Below, in pieces: positions 1 to 11,679 of a DNA stretch of 64,000 bases (positions are counted from its first letter, which is position 1; each line of letters opens with the position of its first letter). Both the position numbers and the translations under genes were made by a program. The notes under the pieces were generated by a model that saw only the letters and a program-made list of their open reading frames with translations, was not told where the DNA came from and searched no databases. This DNA is from Chlorops oryzae (taxonomy: Eukaryota; Arthropoda; Insecta; Diptera; Chloropidae). The stretch lies in assembly GCA_020466095.1 (NCBI GenBank), contig CM035808.1, forward strand, positions 17,401,853 through 17,465,852, written 5' to 3'.

Positions 1-741
1 CAGTTGAAAATCATTTCGGGAGACCAGTACAAAACGAACTGTGAAGCAAAAAAGACAGCCAACAATTATTCTATGCGAAGCCGGTCCAGTGACGCCCAGA
101 GAAATCTTTAAAAATTGAGAAAAACCCCAATCCAAAGTCAAGTAGAAAACTTTTGAACATATTTTGAGAAAAAAAAAAAATAAAAATTGTGAAAGCGAAA
201 ATTTGAACAGATGTTAATTTTCGTAAAGTGTTGAAAACATTTGGTGGAAAACACAAAATTTTCAGTATTCTTCAGCATAACAGCAGGCGCAGCAAAAAAA
301 TCAATATCCGTCTAAAGTTTATATTTCGGTTTCACGCTCAATAAAACCAAAAAGAAAAAGTCCAAAGCCCATTTCGATTGACTCGCATTCGATTCAAAAG
401 AACGATAACGCAATAAGATTTTGCTTTCCTTTTGATTCAGATCGAAAAAAAAGACTGCGTCATACTTTTAGGCTACAGAAAAAAATTTCATAAGGAAATC
501 CTTGAAAAAAAAAACGCCATTTTCAGTAAATTAAACAAAAGTCCATTTTCGTGTTTTAATGCTTAAGTGTAAAGAAATGAAAGGAACAAATTAAAAGAAA
601 GAAAAAACCAAGAAAAATATCCGCAAAAGCTTTTATTCGATATATGCCAATAATCAATTAATATAAGAAAATATAAAACAACAAAAAATCTCAAATCGAT
701 TTGTTGCTCCATCCAAAGATATTTTTTTGAAAAAATTTAAG
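1..741 (+). promoter_or_regulatory. candidate noncoding first exon (alternative 5'UTR) ending in a splice donor
   Basis: This AT- and A-rich stretch has no convincing ORF and reads like a fly 5'UTR, with short A-runs mixed with mixed-composition blocks. It ends in AAG|GTAATT with the intron starting at 742. The next downstream acceptor of high quality on this strand is at 14400-14401, just ahead of the futsch start. I infer a possible alternative first exon of futsch. The true 5' end would be at or before the left edge of the window. This is weak evidence: the donor is good but not unique, and no transcript data are available. Confidence 0.22.
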
Positions 742-1704
742 GTAATTATTTCAAATTACGTATTCAATTATCTTTAATCTAAGAATTTCACTCAGGGTTC
801 TTGCAAGCTTTCATCGAAAAAAATGATTGCAAAATTTGCCCCACAAAATGTTGAAACCCTTCGTAATAAGCCTCAAAGCATTTCACTCATGAATCCATTC
901 AAATTACTGTGAAAAATCGAAATGTTAGCTTATTGTAGCATACTTTTTGGGCTAGAAACACACATTCACACGCATAGCCTGCACACTAATACTATTCTGG
1001 GCACCCGTCACCCATTGCGGCATTTCGGCTACCTCAACTCAAGATTCCATTATAAAATTGTAAGCCAGTTTTGTGTGCTACTCTCCATTCGTAAGGTAGC
1101 TAAATTCCAATACACTCACTCGTAAGCGCTGAAACGTGTTGGTCAAGAAATCAGCTGTTCTATATTTCCCTGGCGCCCGGTTTTGAAAGACGACAGCAAC
1201 CGAAATGAACAGCGGAAGTCGCTGAAAAATCAATAAACAGTTGTGCGTTTACAGCTGTTTGGGCATTCGTTGAGAGAAGCTCAGAAGCTCATGGGCGATG
1301 TTTCTCTCCCAGCTGTCTTCGTGACAGCTGGGGAAGATAGAGCAATAGACATTGAATTGAAAAACATAGAAGCCGGCTTTTTTTTAAGGGTTTATTGGAA
1401 AGCCTAGTCTAAGAAGACCAAAGCGGGGAACACAAAGATCCTAATGATTAGAGCCAGAGAAAATGTTTCAATTCAGCACTCAAAAGTATGCTTGCAATTA
1501 TTAAGAATATTTGCGACAGTGAGAAACCTGTTCATTCTTGTTGGCATGTCTATTTAAGTACATCATGTGCAAAGCTTTCCGAATTTGCGTGAATTTTATT
1601 TTAAGTATTAAATTAATGCATAGCTTTGGGCGTTGAATTTAATAACAAAACTGTTGCTTTACTAATGATGTCATATGGGAAAAATTTGTGAAAAGTTAAG
1701 ATTG
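742..1704. other. no gene seen; one perfect short hairpin
   Basis: No supported coding sequence; the 67-codon ORF at 922-1125 has no recognisable motif. The only structure I see is an inverted repeat with a 10-bp perfect stem (CCCAGCTGTC at 1308-1317, its complement at 1323-1332) around the 5-base loop TTCGT. Confidence 0.5.
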
Positions 1705-2035
1705 CCCAGCAGTAATATGCATTCAACTGACCTTTTTAACACGGGCCTGTCATTGGAGAGGGACTAGTCCGAAAAACGGCTAACCGAGGTCAGTTTTTTT
1801 TGGGTCAATTGTCGTGATTTTGTCTGGTTTATGTTAGTCAAATAAGGAAAATAAAAAACCAATTTCTTATATATATTCTAAGTTGATGAAAGTGCCATTT
1901 ACAGACTACCCTTAAACCAATCCGTTTATTACTGACATCCGGCTAGCCGAATTCGATGGAGTGAACTGCCATAATATAACCGGTAGGATTTGGACCGGTG
2001 AAAGGCCAGTCATTCTTAGGCTCATTACTGCAGGG
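1705..2035 (-). mobile_element. TIR element, CCC(T/A)GCAGTAAT family, copy 1 (331 bp)
   Basis: The ends are CCCAGCAGTAAT (1705) and ATTACTGCAGGG (to 2035), 12-bp terminal inverted repeats differing at one position. The body matches the reverse complement of 34042-34445 over most of its length, including shared blocks around GGGACTAGTCC and GGTTTAAGGGTAGTC. There is no coding capacity, so it is non-autonomous. The bases flanking each end are TG and TG, so any target duplication is only 2 bp. The superfamily is uncertain. Confidence 0.72.
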
Positions 2036-2044
2036 TGGTTTCGT

Positions 2045-2240
2045 TGTGGGGTATAGCCGACTGCGGTCCCCTGAAAGGGATTTTCACGGTCTGTTGATTT
2101 TTGGATATGTTCTACCAAAAATGTTGAAGAAACCGATTTTTCGATACATGAAACATCATTTAAAAATCCTTTTTAGTAGGTAAGCCCTTTTTCGAAAATT
2201 AATATCTCAAAATCTAATTAAGATAGAAAGATGAATCAAA
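2045..2240 (-). repeat. diverged copy of the repeat also at 21294 and 37440
   Basis: Shared order of blocks with 37440-37797: a CCTGAAAGGG-like start, a TTGTTGATTTTT block, then TTTTTAG.AGG.AAG, AATATCTCAA and GAGATAGA-like words. Similarity is patchy, so this is a tentative third copy. Confidence 0.35.
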
Positions 2241-3117
2241 TGGCGACTGATAGGTAATGAAAAAGGAATATAAGAAAAGAAAAAGAAAAGAAAATTTTTT
2301 TCGATTCACTCTAGTCTTGCGACACTTTCTGGCTTTATTGAAAAAATACCTTTAAGTGCTACCTTGTACAAAAAAAAATTTATCAAAATTAAAAGGAACC
2401 TTTTGAGATATTTACAAAAACGTAAAGGCACGTAAATGATCTCAGTAATAATATCCAGTACCTTTTGGAAGAATGAGTTTTCTGATGATTTTCGGTTGTG
2501 TTTGTAATAAGCAGAGCTCGAATTTTGAATATTTTGAATTTTTTTCAATCATTTGAATTTATTGAATACTTTGAATTTTCTTGAATTTTTTTGCATTTAA
2601 CTGTGCTTTTAGAATATTTTATTCACTGAAGTAGGCTTTTTTTGTTAGTTTGTCAATTCAACATTTTAATAGGCATACCAAGGAGTATACACCTTGAGGC
2701 ATAATAAATCGAACTAATTTGGAATTTTTGACTGTAAAGTTTTTGAATATTTTGAAATTTTTGCATTTTTTTTGTTGAATTTTTTTGAATATTTTTTGAA
2801 TTTTTTTTTTCATTTTTTTAACTATTCAAATTTCGAGGCATATTAATAAGAATAATCGTCCATTTATTTCACTCAATCGTTTTTAAAGTTAAAACCATTT
2901 GGGGAAAGCCAAATTTCTAGTTCATATCCAGAAATATTCAGGAATGTGAAATTTTTGAATTCTCATTCCTTAATGGAGAATTTCAAAGAACACCACAGGC
3001 GAAATTTCTTTGCGAGCTCAGATATACAATGCGGCCGAAATGAGTGTGAAAAAATTAAAAAAATTTTAACTCTGAAATTGGAGTTCGAAAGGAGGGTAAA
3101 ACTACTAATTAGTATAT
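2241..3117. other. AT-rich low-complexity stretch, no gene seen
   Basis: 2525-2820 is dominated by the recurring words TTGAATATTTTGAA and GAATTTTTTT. The 80-codon minus-strand ORF at 2306-2548 is Lys/Ile/Phe-rich and looks like a by-product of composition. Confidence 0.5.
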
Positions 3118-3323
3118 GAGCATTTCCTTACCCAGTATTCGTACGTTCACGACCGAATTTTTCTTGCTTTCCTCATGACAACTGAAACTCAAAGAAACCC
3201 ATTTTATGCACCATATGTAAAGCTACCAAAATACTATCAAATTACAAAGAAAACTTGTAGATGGAAAACGTTGGAAAATGTGGTCGCGAACGTACGAAAA
3301 AAATACTGAGAGCGGAAATGCCC
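3118..3323. mobile_element. palindromic MITE-like element (~205 bp)
   Basis: The left arm at 3121-3156 (CATTTCC...CAGTATT.CGTACGTTC.CGAC) is repeated in inverted orientation at 3282-3320 (GTCGCGAACGTACG...ATACTG...GGAAATG). The arms are about 36 bp with small gaps around a roughly 125-bp middle. There is no ORF. This is a typical fold-back/MITE layout; family and target duplication are not clear. Confidence 0.55.
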
Positions 3324-4613
3324 ATATGAGGACTGGAAGAATCATACATGAGTTTTAATTAGTGGGGAAAAAAGTCCGATATGAGAGCAGAAGAGGTCAT
3401 ATACGATTCTTATATCGGCTCATTCCATATCAGATTTCGGACTCATATAACACAACTTTTATGAGAAGGGAAACACATTCATTTTTGACCTTTTCCGGAG
3501 CATCAGTCAGTTCTTATATTAGTCCTGATTAGTGCTCATAAATGACTCATTAAGGCCTCCAAATGAGTACTTAGAGAGAATGTTTCAAGAAATGATCCTA
3601 AAACCTTCCGATAGGAGCTCTAAATGAGCAATCTCTCTCGAGAAAAGTGCACGGAGCCCAACATGGATCTCGGGATCTCAAAATTGAACTTCCATGGTTG
3701 CTAGAATGCTGCTTGAAATAAATTACATATAAATTAACATAAATTACAAATTTTCAGCTCAATATTTGAGTTCGTCCGTAAACGGAAAAGTCTTCCAGCT
3801 TTTTAAAGCAATAAAGCCATTCAGGCATAATGTTACATAGCCTGTGGCAACCAACTGTAGTCCATAACTCAGATTCTTTATGCTCGAAAGCAAATAAACT
3901 GAAGCCGTAGGAGTACATTTTAGTCACTCGAGCGAAGGAACGCAACCACAAAGCCCTTTACAATCGCCCAACAATCCTTTAAATTAATGACCATTTAAAA
4001 GATAATTATGAAGTTGACACAAGACAACGTCATCGATTGAGAAACATGACCGAAAAACTTAAGCAACCCCAAAGCAAAGTGCTGCAGTAAAACATAACTT
4101 TTAAGTGTAAAATGGATGAGAATAATTTCTTCGTTCGAATGAGTAGTGGGGAGCGGGGAGGGGGGTCTACAGGAGAACATAAGGAGCCTGATGTGTTAGT
4201 ACCAATTTACGATTATGACATAAAAGCTGTTAACAATAAAAACAGAGCCAAGATATGTCACTTGCGTTGCAACGATTTGGAACGATTCTAAGGGTTAAAA
4301 ATTTTTGCAAGGATATAAATGGGGTTGGGAGACGGTTGGCTGGGTTTTTTAAATTTTTTTTTTTTTTTTAGTTTTTGTAGTTTCCTTTTTTTTTCGTTTG
4401 AGGCTTTTTACCCGACAGTGCCAACTCCTCGAGCTGCACTTCCTTAAACTCCTTCCACTCCGATTTATATTCCACAGACAATTCTCTTAAACTCGAATTG
4501 GAAGTTTGCCGATTTCCAGTGACTGGAAATTGCGTAATATTCCACCGCATTGAACGCTGATATTCCATGACAGCAGCGTTCCCTCATCGCTTGAAAGTCC
4601 TTTCGGCTGCTTC
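3324..4613. other. no gene seen; ATATGAG-rich stretch and T-run
   Basis: 3325-3560 repeats ATATGAG and its complement CTCATAT on both sides of 3420, suggesting a decayed palindromic element continuous with or next to the one ending near 3323. 4350-4390 is a T-rich run. ORFs here have no recognisable domain. Confidence 0.4.
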
Positions 4614-4816
4614 AGTCAGTCGGCAGCCTTCGTGCGGTAAACTTTGAAAATCGTGCTTTGATAAAAAAAAAAACAAATTAAAAAAAATTTTAAAAAAATT
4701 AAAAAAAAATTATTTAAAAAAAATTAAAATAAAAATTTAAAATTTCAAAAGACTAGCTTTGAGCAACTAAGGGAAAGAAACTAGAAGAGGCTTTTAAAGA
4801 ACCTTCTCGTTTTGAG
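4614..4816 (+). promoter_or_regulatory. candidate promoter (initiator) and noncoding first exon
   Basis: Two overlapping matches to the fly initiator TCAKTY occur at 4612-4617 and 4616-4621 (TCAGTC twice). An A-rich UTR-like stretch follows and ends in GAG|GTGAGG, with the intron starting at 4817. I could not find a convincing DPE at the expected +28 spacing. It could be an alternative start for futsch, spliced to 14402. CAGE or RNA-seq junctions would decide. Confidence 0.25.
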
Positions 4817-5047
4817 GTGAGGGATTTTCTTTCGACGCGAAAGAAGTTGGAAACAATTGGAGTGGGAAAAAAAAACAATTTTCGACAGAAGAACTTTTCA
4901 AATTTTCTTAGTTTTCTTGAAAAGAAAAAAGTTTTCTTAGAAAATATAATTGAAATACTTAAAGGACATAGAGATAAAATCTTAGTGTAAGTATATTTTC
5001 TCCTTACAGCAATTATTATTTTCAATTCCAAATTTTTTAGGCTCAGT

Positions 5048-5185
5048 GGCTCTCTCCAGCTCTGGCAGAAATGAAAAACTTGATATAAAAGAAATGCTTC
5101 AGAAATGAATCAGAAATTTTCTGAAGTTCTTTTTTATATCAAGTTTTTCATTTCTGTTTCATTTCTAACAGAGCTGGAGAGAGCC
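5048..5185. mobile_element. fold-back MITE (138 bp)
   Basis: The arms GGCTCTCTCCAGCTCTG and CAGAGCTGGAGAGAGCC are perfect inverted repeats at the two ends. The next ~26 bases, AAATGAAAAACTTGATATAA and neighbours, are also mirrored. Almost the whole element can fold into one hairpin, with no coding capacity. Confidence 0.75.
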
Positions 5186-5690
5186 CCTCAAGGAAAAAGT
5201 CCTTAAACTTTCAATTAAATCGTTGGTCCAAATAGTTCTTTTTGAATAACCTTAATCCAATTGGATGTTTAATTTCTATTTCCATCTACGTCTTTAGACC
5301 TCCAACTAAAACGTTTTGCTTCGCTTTAATTTCTTTATTTTCCGAAGAACTTAAGAAATATAATCTTAAAAATCATTTAAGCCAAAATTGAAATTACTGA
5401 AATCTCTTGTCAATGACTTGACATTCAATGCCGTGGGACAAGTAGTTAATCGCTTGGAAGCGCATAGGGTGAGCCACTTTGTCTGACTATTTCACAATTT
5501 CGGTGCCGGAGGCTATCATTGCGAGCAATAGGGACGTCTTATGTTGAAATCGTTTTTCATTATTTATGTCCTTGAATTAATTGAAAATATTTTTGTGAAC
5601 TTCAAGCATAGTTCGAGGGGCTATGGATGCGCTCATTTGCTGCCTAATTAACTTCATCAAAGACGTAAATTTTTAGAAGCTATCAGCCTT

Positions 5691-5907
5691 ATTCGAAATT
5701 AATATTCCTCGGGAGTTTTTTGCCCCAGAAACTTTTTTTCGCGGAAAAACGAAGTATTCTAAGGGTCAACAAAGAAAAAAAAATTGGGATAATCTTTGCT
5801 TAAAAAAAGTTCGAAATACTTTTCCAGTGTGCTTAGAATGGCAGAATTTTTTTTTTCAATTACGCATGGAAAATCTCCTCGGAAATATTTAGAATCGGCC
5901 TCAATAT
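5691..5907 (+). repeat. diverged direct duplication, unit 1
   Basis: The order of words (ATTAATATTCC, GGGA, a GAAGTATTC block, CCAGTGTGCTTAGAA, a T-run, GAATATTTAGAA-like end) recurs in the same orientation at 6103-6320, about 410 bp downstream. This may be an old local tandem duplication or two copies of one repeat family. Confidence 0.5.
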
Positions 5908-6102
5908 AAAACAATATTTCGATTATTAATGGCAAACTCAAATGTAACCAAATAAAAGCAGAAAGCAGCGCAGATAATTATGCTTCAAATATCAAAAAAT
6001 TTTTTGATAAACGAGCAATTGAATTTTTGAATGATAAGATCAGCAGAAAATATTACAATTGATTACATAATATGCATTTAATAATTAAATACATATACAG
6101 CC

Positions 6103-6320
6103 CAAATCTAAATGAATATTCCCCGGGAAATTTTCCATGGAAAGTTTTCCACACGTTAAAATGAAGTATTCAAACCATCAATATAAGGAAGAACGTGATG
6201 ACCTTTGATTTAATATGTTCGAAGGTCCTGCTACCGTTCTATTCACTTACCCATTGTGCTTAGAACGGGAGCATTTTTTTTTTTTCAAAGCCCCGAGAAT
6301 ATTTAGAACCGGGTTAATAG
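6103..6320 (+). repeat. diverged direct duplication, unit 2
   Basis: Second unit of the pair at 5691-5907. Shared words include AATATTCC, AAAATGAAGTATTC, TTGTGCTTAGAA and GAATATTTAGAACCGG. The sequence between the units is AT-rich and unrelated to either. Confidence 0.5.
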
Positions 6321-6856
6321 ACTAACGAACGGAATTATATTTCGGCTTTGAAAAGACCCGCCGCCCAAAAGCAAAAAAAAGGACCTTTTCAATAAAATAT
6401 TTTTCATTACTGATCGCAAAGTATCGAGCCTCGACAGGCAGTTATATTGCCAATTTGAAACTCTTGCCGTCCATTTGTCTGGCTCCATTGTGGCGGCCTC
6501 CTTTTCACGGCGCAGCTGTTTTATCGCATGCAAAAGTTGAAGAAATCAACGCAAAAGCTACTGGCACGCTAGAATCGCATATAATTCTTCCTCTATTTTA
6601 AGTAAATTTCTTTGTACTTATTTGTTCGGTTTTCAGTTTTCGTTTTTGGTTCTTTTCTTTGGACTCCGGCCAAGTTAAGAAAGCACCGAAAACGGCTGTT
6701 ATGCAGGAAAGTTAAGTAGAATTCCATTGGAATTCCAATCGTTTCATTGCACATGTGCCTTAAAATCCCAACAACACATGCTGCATGAAAAGGACACAAC
6801 GACACGATTGCGCCCACGAAGGAGCCCGCATCAAGCGAGCTACATATTCTCCGTTC

Positions 6857-7187
6857 AGTCTTCGTCGAGCTTTTAACGTTTACACAACGCCTTTAAGGAT
6901 AAAAAAAAACTAAGGAGCGCTGAGTGCTGTGAAAACAGAAGAAGTTAACTTTTGAAAAAATATTCAAAAAAATATTCAAAAAAATATTCAAAAAAAATAT
7001 TATTAAAAAAAAAAATCAAATCAAAGCAAGAGAATTTTGAACGTTTTTTTTTTTGATTTTTTTCAAAAATTAAAAGGAAAGACTGAACGTGAAAGAAGTG
7101 CTAAATGAGGTGGAAAGGAGAAAGAGATTTGTAAGAAACTAATCGATCATTAATTTAAGATATTATATCTACAATTTTAATATAAAG
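6857..7187 (+). promoter_or_regulatory. candidate promoter (initiator) and noncoding first exon
   Basis: TTCAGTC at 6854-6860 is a perfect fly initiator (TCAKTY, A+1 at 6857). It is followed by purine-rich, UTR-like sequence with four tandem AAAATATTC units (6957-7005), ending in AAAG|GTATGC with the intron from 7188. No clear DPE. Orientation and donor quality would fit an upstream alternative first exon of futsch. This is inference only. Confidence 0.3.
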
Positions 7188-8187
7188 GTATGCCTGGAAG
7201 TCGAAATTTTCCAATTGAATTTTAATCAAACCGACTGCCTTTCGTACAAGCCGGAAGTGGCTTCTTCCTGCTTTTGCCGTCGCTTTAAATATTTGATTTT
7301 TCGTTTACTTTTTCGTTTTCATTTCTTTTTAGCCAATTTTATTGGCATTCACTGGATTGAATGCCTTCTTCAAAAACTGTCCTTAGTCATCCAGGTGGAC
7401 TCATACCCCCATTTTTTTTTCCATTCAAGCTAACAAGCCCTTTATTCCATTGGGCTTATATGTACTTTTTATGATATCTTTGGAACGTTTTCTTTTTTTC
7501 TTATTTCCTTTTTTATTGGTTTTTTTTTTTTGTGGTGACACGAGCCTTGTGTTTTCTCTTTTTTTATTTTATTTTTTTTTTTTTTAGTTTTGAGGGAGAG
7601 CCTAAGGCTTCTTTTTTATACCTATTGAACTATCCAGGCACGTTTAATACCCCTGTCTGCTGTCAGTTTTCATTATGTTTATTCACAATAAGATTAACAT
7701 GAAAAGGTTCGAAGTAATGGGATACAAAAAATTTAATATTAATGCGCTTAATGCCTCAGACATTGTGAAATCGATCAAAGGGACTTTTGCCCTCTTAGAG
7801 GTCCTCTCAAAAGAACCCTTCAAAAGTTTAGCAATTCAATAAATAATTTTTTTATATTTCAATTTTTTTTTATAATTCAATCCTGATGGGATTGATAGAA
7901 ACTTTAGTCAATTATCGACTATGGAAGAGTTTTTTTTTTGTAGGGACAAAAGAATATACCAAATGGTTGTGCATTATGCATTGTAAGGAACTTCTTGAAG
8001 TTATTCATCAATCGGTGCTCTAACTTCATTGTAATATAGGATGGGCCATCCAGCGTTTTCAATTTGAACTATCTATATTTCGACATTGGCAACGTCAAAT
8101 ACCATTCGGAAAGTGACAGATATTTAGTAAAAAGTCTAAAGTTTACGAAATGGGTCGCTATTCACTAGTAGAAAACTGAGAAATATT
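7188..8187. other. no gene seen; T-rich tracts
   Basis: Long T-runs lie at 7485-7585 and A/T-runs at 7860-7940. The 72-codon ORF at 7215-7433 is Phe/Leu-rich with no recognisable motif. Confidence 0.45.
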
Positions 8188-8189
8188 AG

Positions 8190-8275
8190 GGGTATTCACA
8201 ACGGCGTGTTAAAAACGTTGGAAAGTCGGAAAATCGGAAAATTTTGACTTCTTACAAAAATGTTGGCACAATTTA
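8190..8275 (+). mobile_element. single end of a TIR element related to 11680-11846
   Basis: TAGGGGTATTCACAA.GGCGTG, then AAAAACGTTGGAAA.TCGGAAAATC, matches the reverse complement of the right end of 11680-11846 for about 65 bp, including the terminal bases. I do not find the opposite end within 1 kb, so this is a fragment. Confidence 0.5.
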
Positions 8276-9847
8276 CTTTATGTGCTTTTCTGGGATTTTT
8301 GTTTTGTTGTTGTTACTTTATGTAAAATGACCCCCTGGGAGTCGCGTCTAGTTTAGGAGATATCGTGTTTTGAAATTTGCCCAAAATCGCAAAAATTTTT
8401 CATTTATTTTGAGGCTTACGTAGTTGCCACATTAACCACTCAATTGAATTTGTTAAAATGGGATATCAGAATAATAGTTTACGGTACTATGACTAGGAGG
8501 CTTCGCCCCCTGCTCGCGTCGCTTCGCACCCCCGCCTTCTCCACGATTTTTTCTTAATTTTATTTCGAAATAATTTTGTTCATTAAGACTGGCAGCGCTA
8601 AAAATAGCCGTCAGTCTGTTTCCACAATGTTTAAATTGCATTTCCATACAAACTTTAAGTGGCTATAACTTCGCGCGATTTTTATTAAAAAGTTTTCGCC
8701 AAGCGCCGCGATTTTTAGTCAAAAATTACAATTTTTTGGTACTAACACTCACGATCGTGCATTAACATTTTTTAATACACATCGCACGAACGGGAATAAC
8801 ACTTACTTTATGGGTTTCATTTTTGATAAGCACTGAGGCGTAATATGTGCAAGTGGCCCCAGCTTTCGCAATACATACGATCGTCTCAACCGGCTTTCAC
8901 GGAGTACAAAAATTAATGGCACTTCCATTATTACCCGCAAAATGTATACGGTATACCCGAAGCATTTCGTCAAATTAAGGGAAAGATTTTACTTATGGAC
9001 AGCAATTGCAAATTTTCACCATTTTTAAATTATTTTCAAAAACAATGGATACTAAAGGTATGGGTAGTTTTTAATGCCAAAAAAAAAAACATTTCCTTCC
9101 AAAGTTTTAATTTTTTGAAAACAAAAAATCGTCTCAACATTTTTATAAATAAAATTGGGGTCAATTTTCATACTAAAAACTTTTCATAACTTGGGGTAAT
9201 TTTACAATATGAAGTATTTCCGCAAAATAAAAAAATGAAAAAAATGCCCCAAAAAAAACGAAATTTTGCCCCGAATTTGCGTTTTGTAGTACTCTATATC
9301 ATTTTTAAGGCCATTTTTCATTTTCCATTTTGGGGCCATTTCGATTGGGGCCATATTTCGTGGCGCCTTTTTTATTCCTCGAACAAATGCAGTTGGGCGA
9401 ATCGCTTTGAAACGCTGTTTCTTCGTTCCGCTAGCACGATTTCCTTCAAATTGTTACAAAACAGTCTTAATATGTCGTACATTTAGAACAAAAAAACAAA
9501 CAAAAATTAAATAAAAAATCGACCCAAAATTTTTTTAAAACTATACCAACCACTTCATATAAAAATTCTATCGATTTTCGAAATAAGGCTCTTACCGATT
9601 TCACCTTACTTTTTAGGTTTGCTCGATTTAAGCTCGATAGATTGTGTAGATCAGCCCAATTCTGTTGTATGAAAAAGCTTGCAACGTTTTGGGAAAAAAT
9701 ACTAATGGGGAAATTTTGTTATGCTTCGTAAAATTTTCTCCATAGAAATTTTGACAGCTCATTTTCCATTTCGAAAATTTCCCATTTCGTAAGAAATGCG
9801 AAGCTGAATGAATCCCACTGATTACTTCATCCAATAGGAGAATGTTC
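8276..9847. other. no gene seen
   Basis: A short GC-rich patch at about 8490-8545 (GGCTTCGCCCCCTGC followed by TCGC words) stands out from AT-rich surroundings. The remaining ORFs are short and Phe/Lys-rich. Confidence 0.4.
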
Positions 9848-10294
9848 TTAAGGGGGTCTTCTCATTGAAAACCCGTTTTTTGGACCCTTTTTACAAAAAA
9901 TTCTTATTTGAAAACGCAAAGAATAATTGAAAACTTTTTTTATTTATTGTATTACAAAAGGTTCAAAGTAAATAAAAAAAATTTTTTTGCCTCGATACGT
10001 GGGCTGTTCAAAAAGTAATGAGACTTCAAAGTTGGTGGTGAAAAAAAAAGGTGCCGTCACGGCGGCCACGATTCCGGGTCTCCGGAGCGTCCGAAATGGA
10101 AAAAAACAAGTAAAGAAGTTTACATCGGCTAAGCCGATTGCACACATACCTTTTCCTCAGCCTGAAATATGTTAAAACATTACCTTAACAAAAATTCCTG
10201 CCGTTTTCGTTGTTCTAGCTTGGATATCTATTTATACCTTATCTGTACTTCGATTTGGCTTCTAAGACTCGAGATTATTATTAAGAACAAAATT

Positions 10295-10640
10295 TTCGCG
10301 GATGGTGAGCATGGTCAAGTTTTAACCGTTAGAGGACATTTTGTCTAGCTGCGAAATCCTCAATTCAAAATAGTGAAAATAAAATTTTTGCGAATTTCGC
10401 GAATGGTGGTCATGGTCAAGTTTTAACCGTTGGAGGACATTTTGTCTAGCTGCGAAATCCTCAATTCAAAATAGTGAAAATAAAATTTTTGCGAATTTCG
10501 CGAATGGTGGTCATGGTCAAAATTTAACCGTTAGAGGACATTTTGTCTAGCTGCGAAATCCTCAATTCAAAATAGTGAAAATAAAATTTTTGCGAATTTC
10601 GCGAATGGTGGTCATGGTCAAAATTTAACCATAAGTGACG
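10295..10640 (+). repeat. 101-bp tandem repeat, about 3.5 copies
   Basis: The word CATGGTCA recurs at 10310, 10411, 10512 and 10613, an exact 101-base period. Units also share GAGGACATTTTGTCTAGC and CTCAATTCAAAATAGTG and differ by a few substitutions (AAGTTTTAACC versus AAAATTTAACC). It sits inside the Helitron-like element, where internal tandem arrays are common. Confidence 0.9.
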
Positions 10641-11030
10641 ACTTTATTTGGCGGCAAAATACACAATCAGAAGAAGCAAAAAAAAAATCATTTTTATATA
10701 CAGATATGAGAATAAGAGAAAAAGTGTTTTTTCCAATGTGTAGGATGATGACCATAAATATAGCGATGTCGCAAATTTTTTTCAGCGAAAGCTTAAGTCT
10801 ACATGGTAGCTATACACACACCAAATTTCAATAAGCGGGGATGTATAGTAAAAAAGTTATTCACGAAAAACGTTAAAAATCGTTCTTCTGAACCACTTCC
10901 CACGACCCCAGAAGGGACTACGAAAAAAATTTGTATGCAGTTTTTCGGACATTTACCTGGTTCAAGTCCATGCCAAATTTCAATATGATATCTTTCATGG
11001 CTTAGGAGTAAATTACGAAAAACTAAAGTG

Positions 11031-11035
11031 TGACC

Positions 11036-11079
<44 letters not shown>

Positions 11080-11127
11080 TGGCTAGATCGACTCCTCTTG
11101 TCACCCTGATCAAGAATATATATATAT
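11031..11127 (-). repeat. (GACA)n/(GTCT)n microsatellite and (TA)n of a mini-me core
   Basis: About a dozen GACA units at 11034-11079 are followed by a core with ATGGCTAGATCGACTCC and then ATATATATATATG. This is the known dipteran mini-me arrangement of (TA)n, core and (GTCY)n read on the minus strand. Confidence 0.85.
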
Positions 11128-11679
11128 GTCTATATCTATCGCGACTCCTTTGGCATGTTACATACTCCGAGCCAAACTTAATATACCCTTTCCTTCGGAA
11201 AAGGTATAAAAACGGGGTTATAATCAGTATAGATGTAATTCTCGGGTGAACCTCAAGCTTAATTTTGTGATTTTTTTTGACAAAATGTAATGTAAAAAAA
11301 AAATAGTAAAAAATTTTTTTAAATTATGGTCGAGGTTCACCCGAGAATGGTGACAATTCTGCGTCGATTCCACTTTGTTTCATGAAAATCGATTCAGTTG
11401 AACTGGAGATATCATGGCCGCCAGTTCGAAAAACGTGGTTTCGAGATAAACGCGTTTAAAGTTTGAAGCAACGCAAAAATTACTCGTTTTAGCGCAGATC
11501 TTGCTCGACAAAGAAGGCTATATCCTCTAAACTATTTCAAATTTCAAAAAATCCTTTTAGGGGCATATTCACAACTACCCAAGCTATAAATAAATGCAAA
11601 AAAAAAAAGTCGAAAAAAAAAGTTGCTCAATGAGAAGACCCCCTTAAGCCATTGAAGCCATGTTAAAGCGAAATCAATA

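Larger units (their letters stand above)
10106..11210 (+). mobile_element. Helitron-like (DINE-1/mini-me type) element nested in the TTAA element
   Basis: It begins ACAAGTAAAGAAG, close to the ACAAGTAAG start of related repeats here, and ends with a terminal hairpin (ATACCCTTTCC..GGAAAAGGTAT) plus an A-run, as DINE-1-type elements do. On the minus strand it holds the mini-me layout: (TA)n at about 11113-11127, a conserved core with GATCTAGCCATGTC, then (GTCT)n. It interrupts the element at 9848-11647, whose two halves rejoin when it is removed. ORFs across it are shadows of repeats. Confidence 0.7.
9848..11647 (+). mobile_element. TTAA-flanked TIR element, copy 1, interrupted by a Helitron-like insertion
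   Basis: The element starts TTAAGGGGGTCTTCTCATTG and ends with the perfect complement CAATGAGAAGACCCCCTTAA. Its body matches copies at 45761-46491 and 48436-49182: blocks around GGCTGTTCAAAAAGT, CCACGATTCC, GGTCTCC, TATAATCAGTATAGATGT, GTGGTTTCGAGATAAA and AACTCGTTTTAGCGCAGA. Removing 10106-11210 leaves about 700 bp, the size of the other copies. Outer TTAA suggests piggyBac-like target choice, but the TIR sequence is not a standard piggyBac end, so the superfamily is open. No intact ORF. Confidence 0.75.

Noticed and set aside
10295..10640. Regularly spaced repeats considered as a CRISPR array
   Set aside because: The whole 101-bp period is conserved with no variable spacers, and the DNA is eukaryotic; it is a satellite-like tandem repeat.
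10799..11113. 104-codon minus-strand ORF with CLSV repeats
   Set aside because: The repeats come from the (GTCT)n array of the mini-me core.
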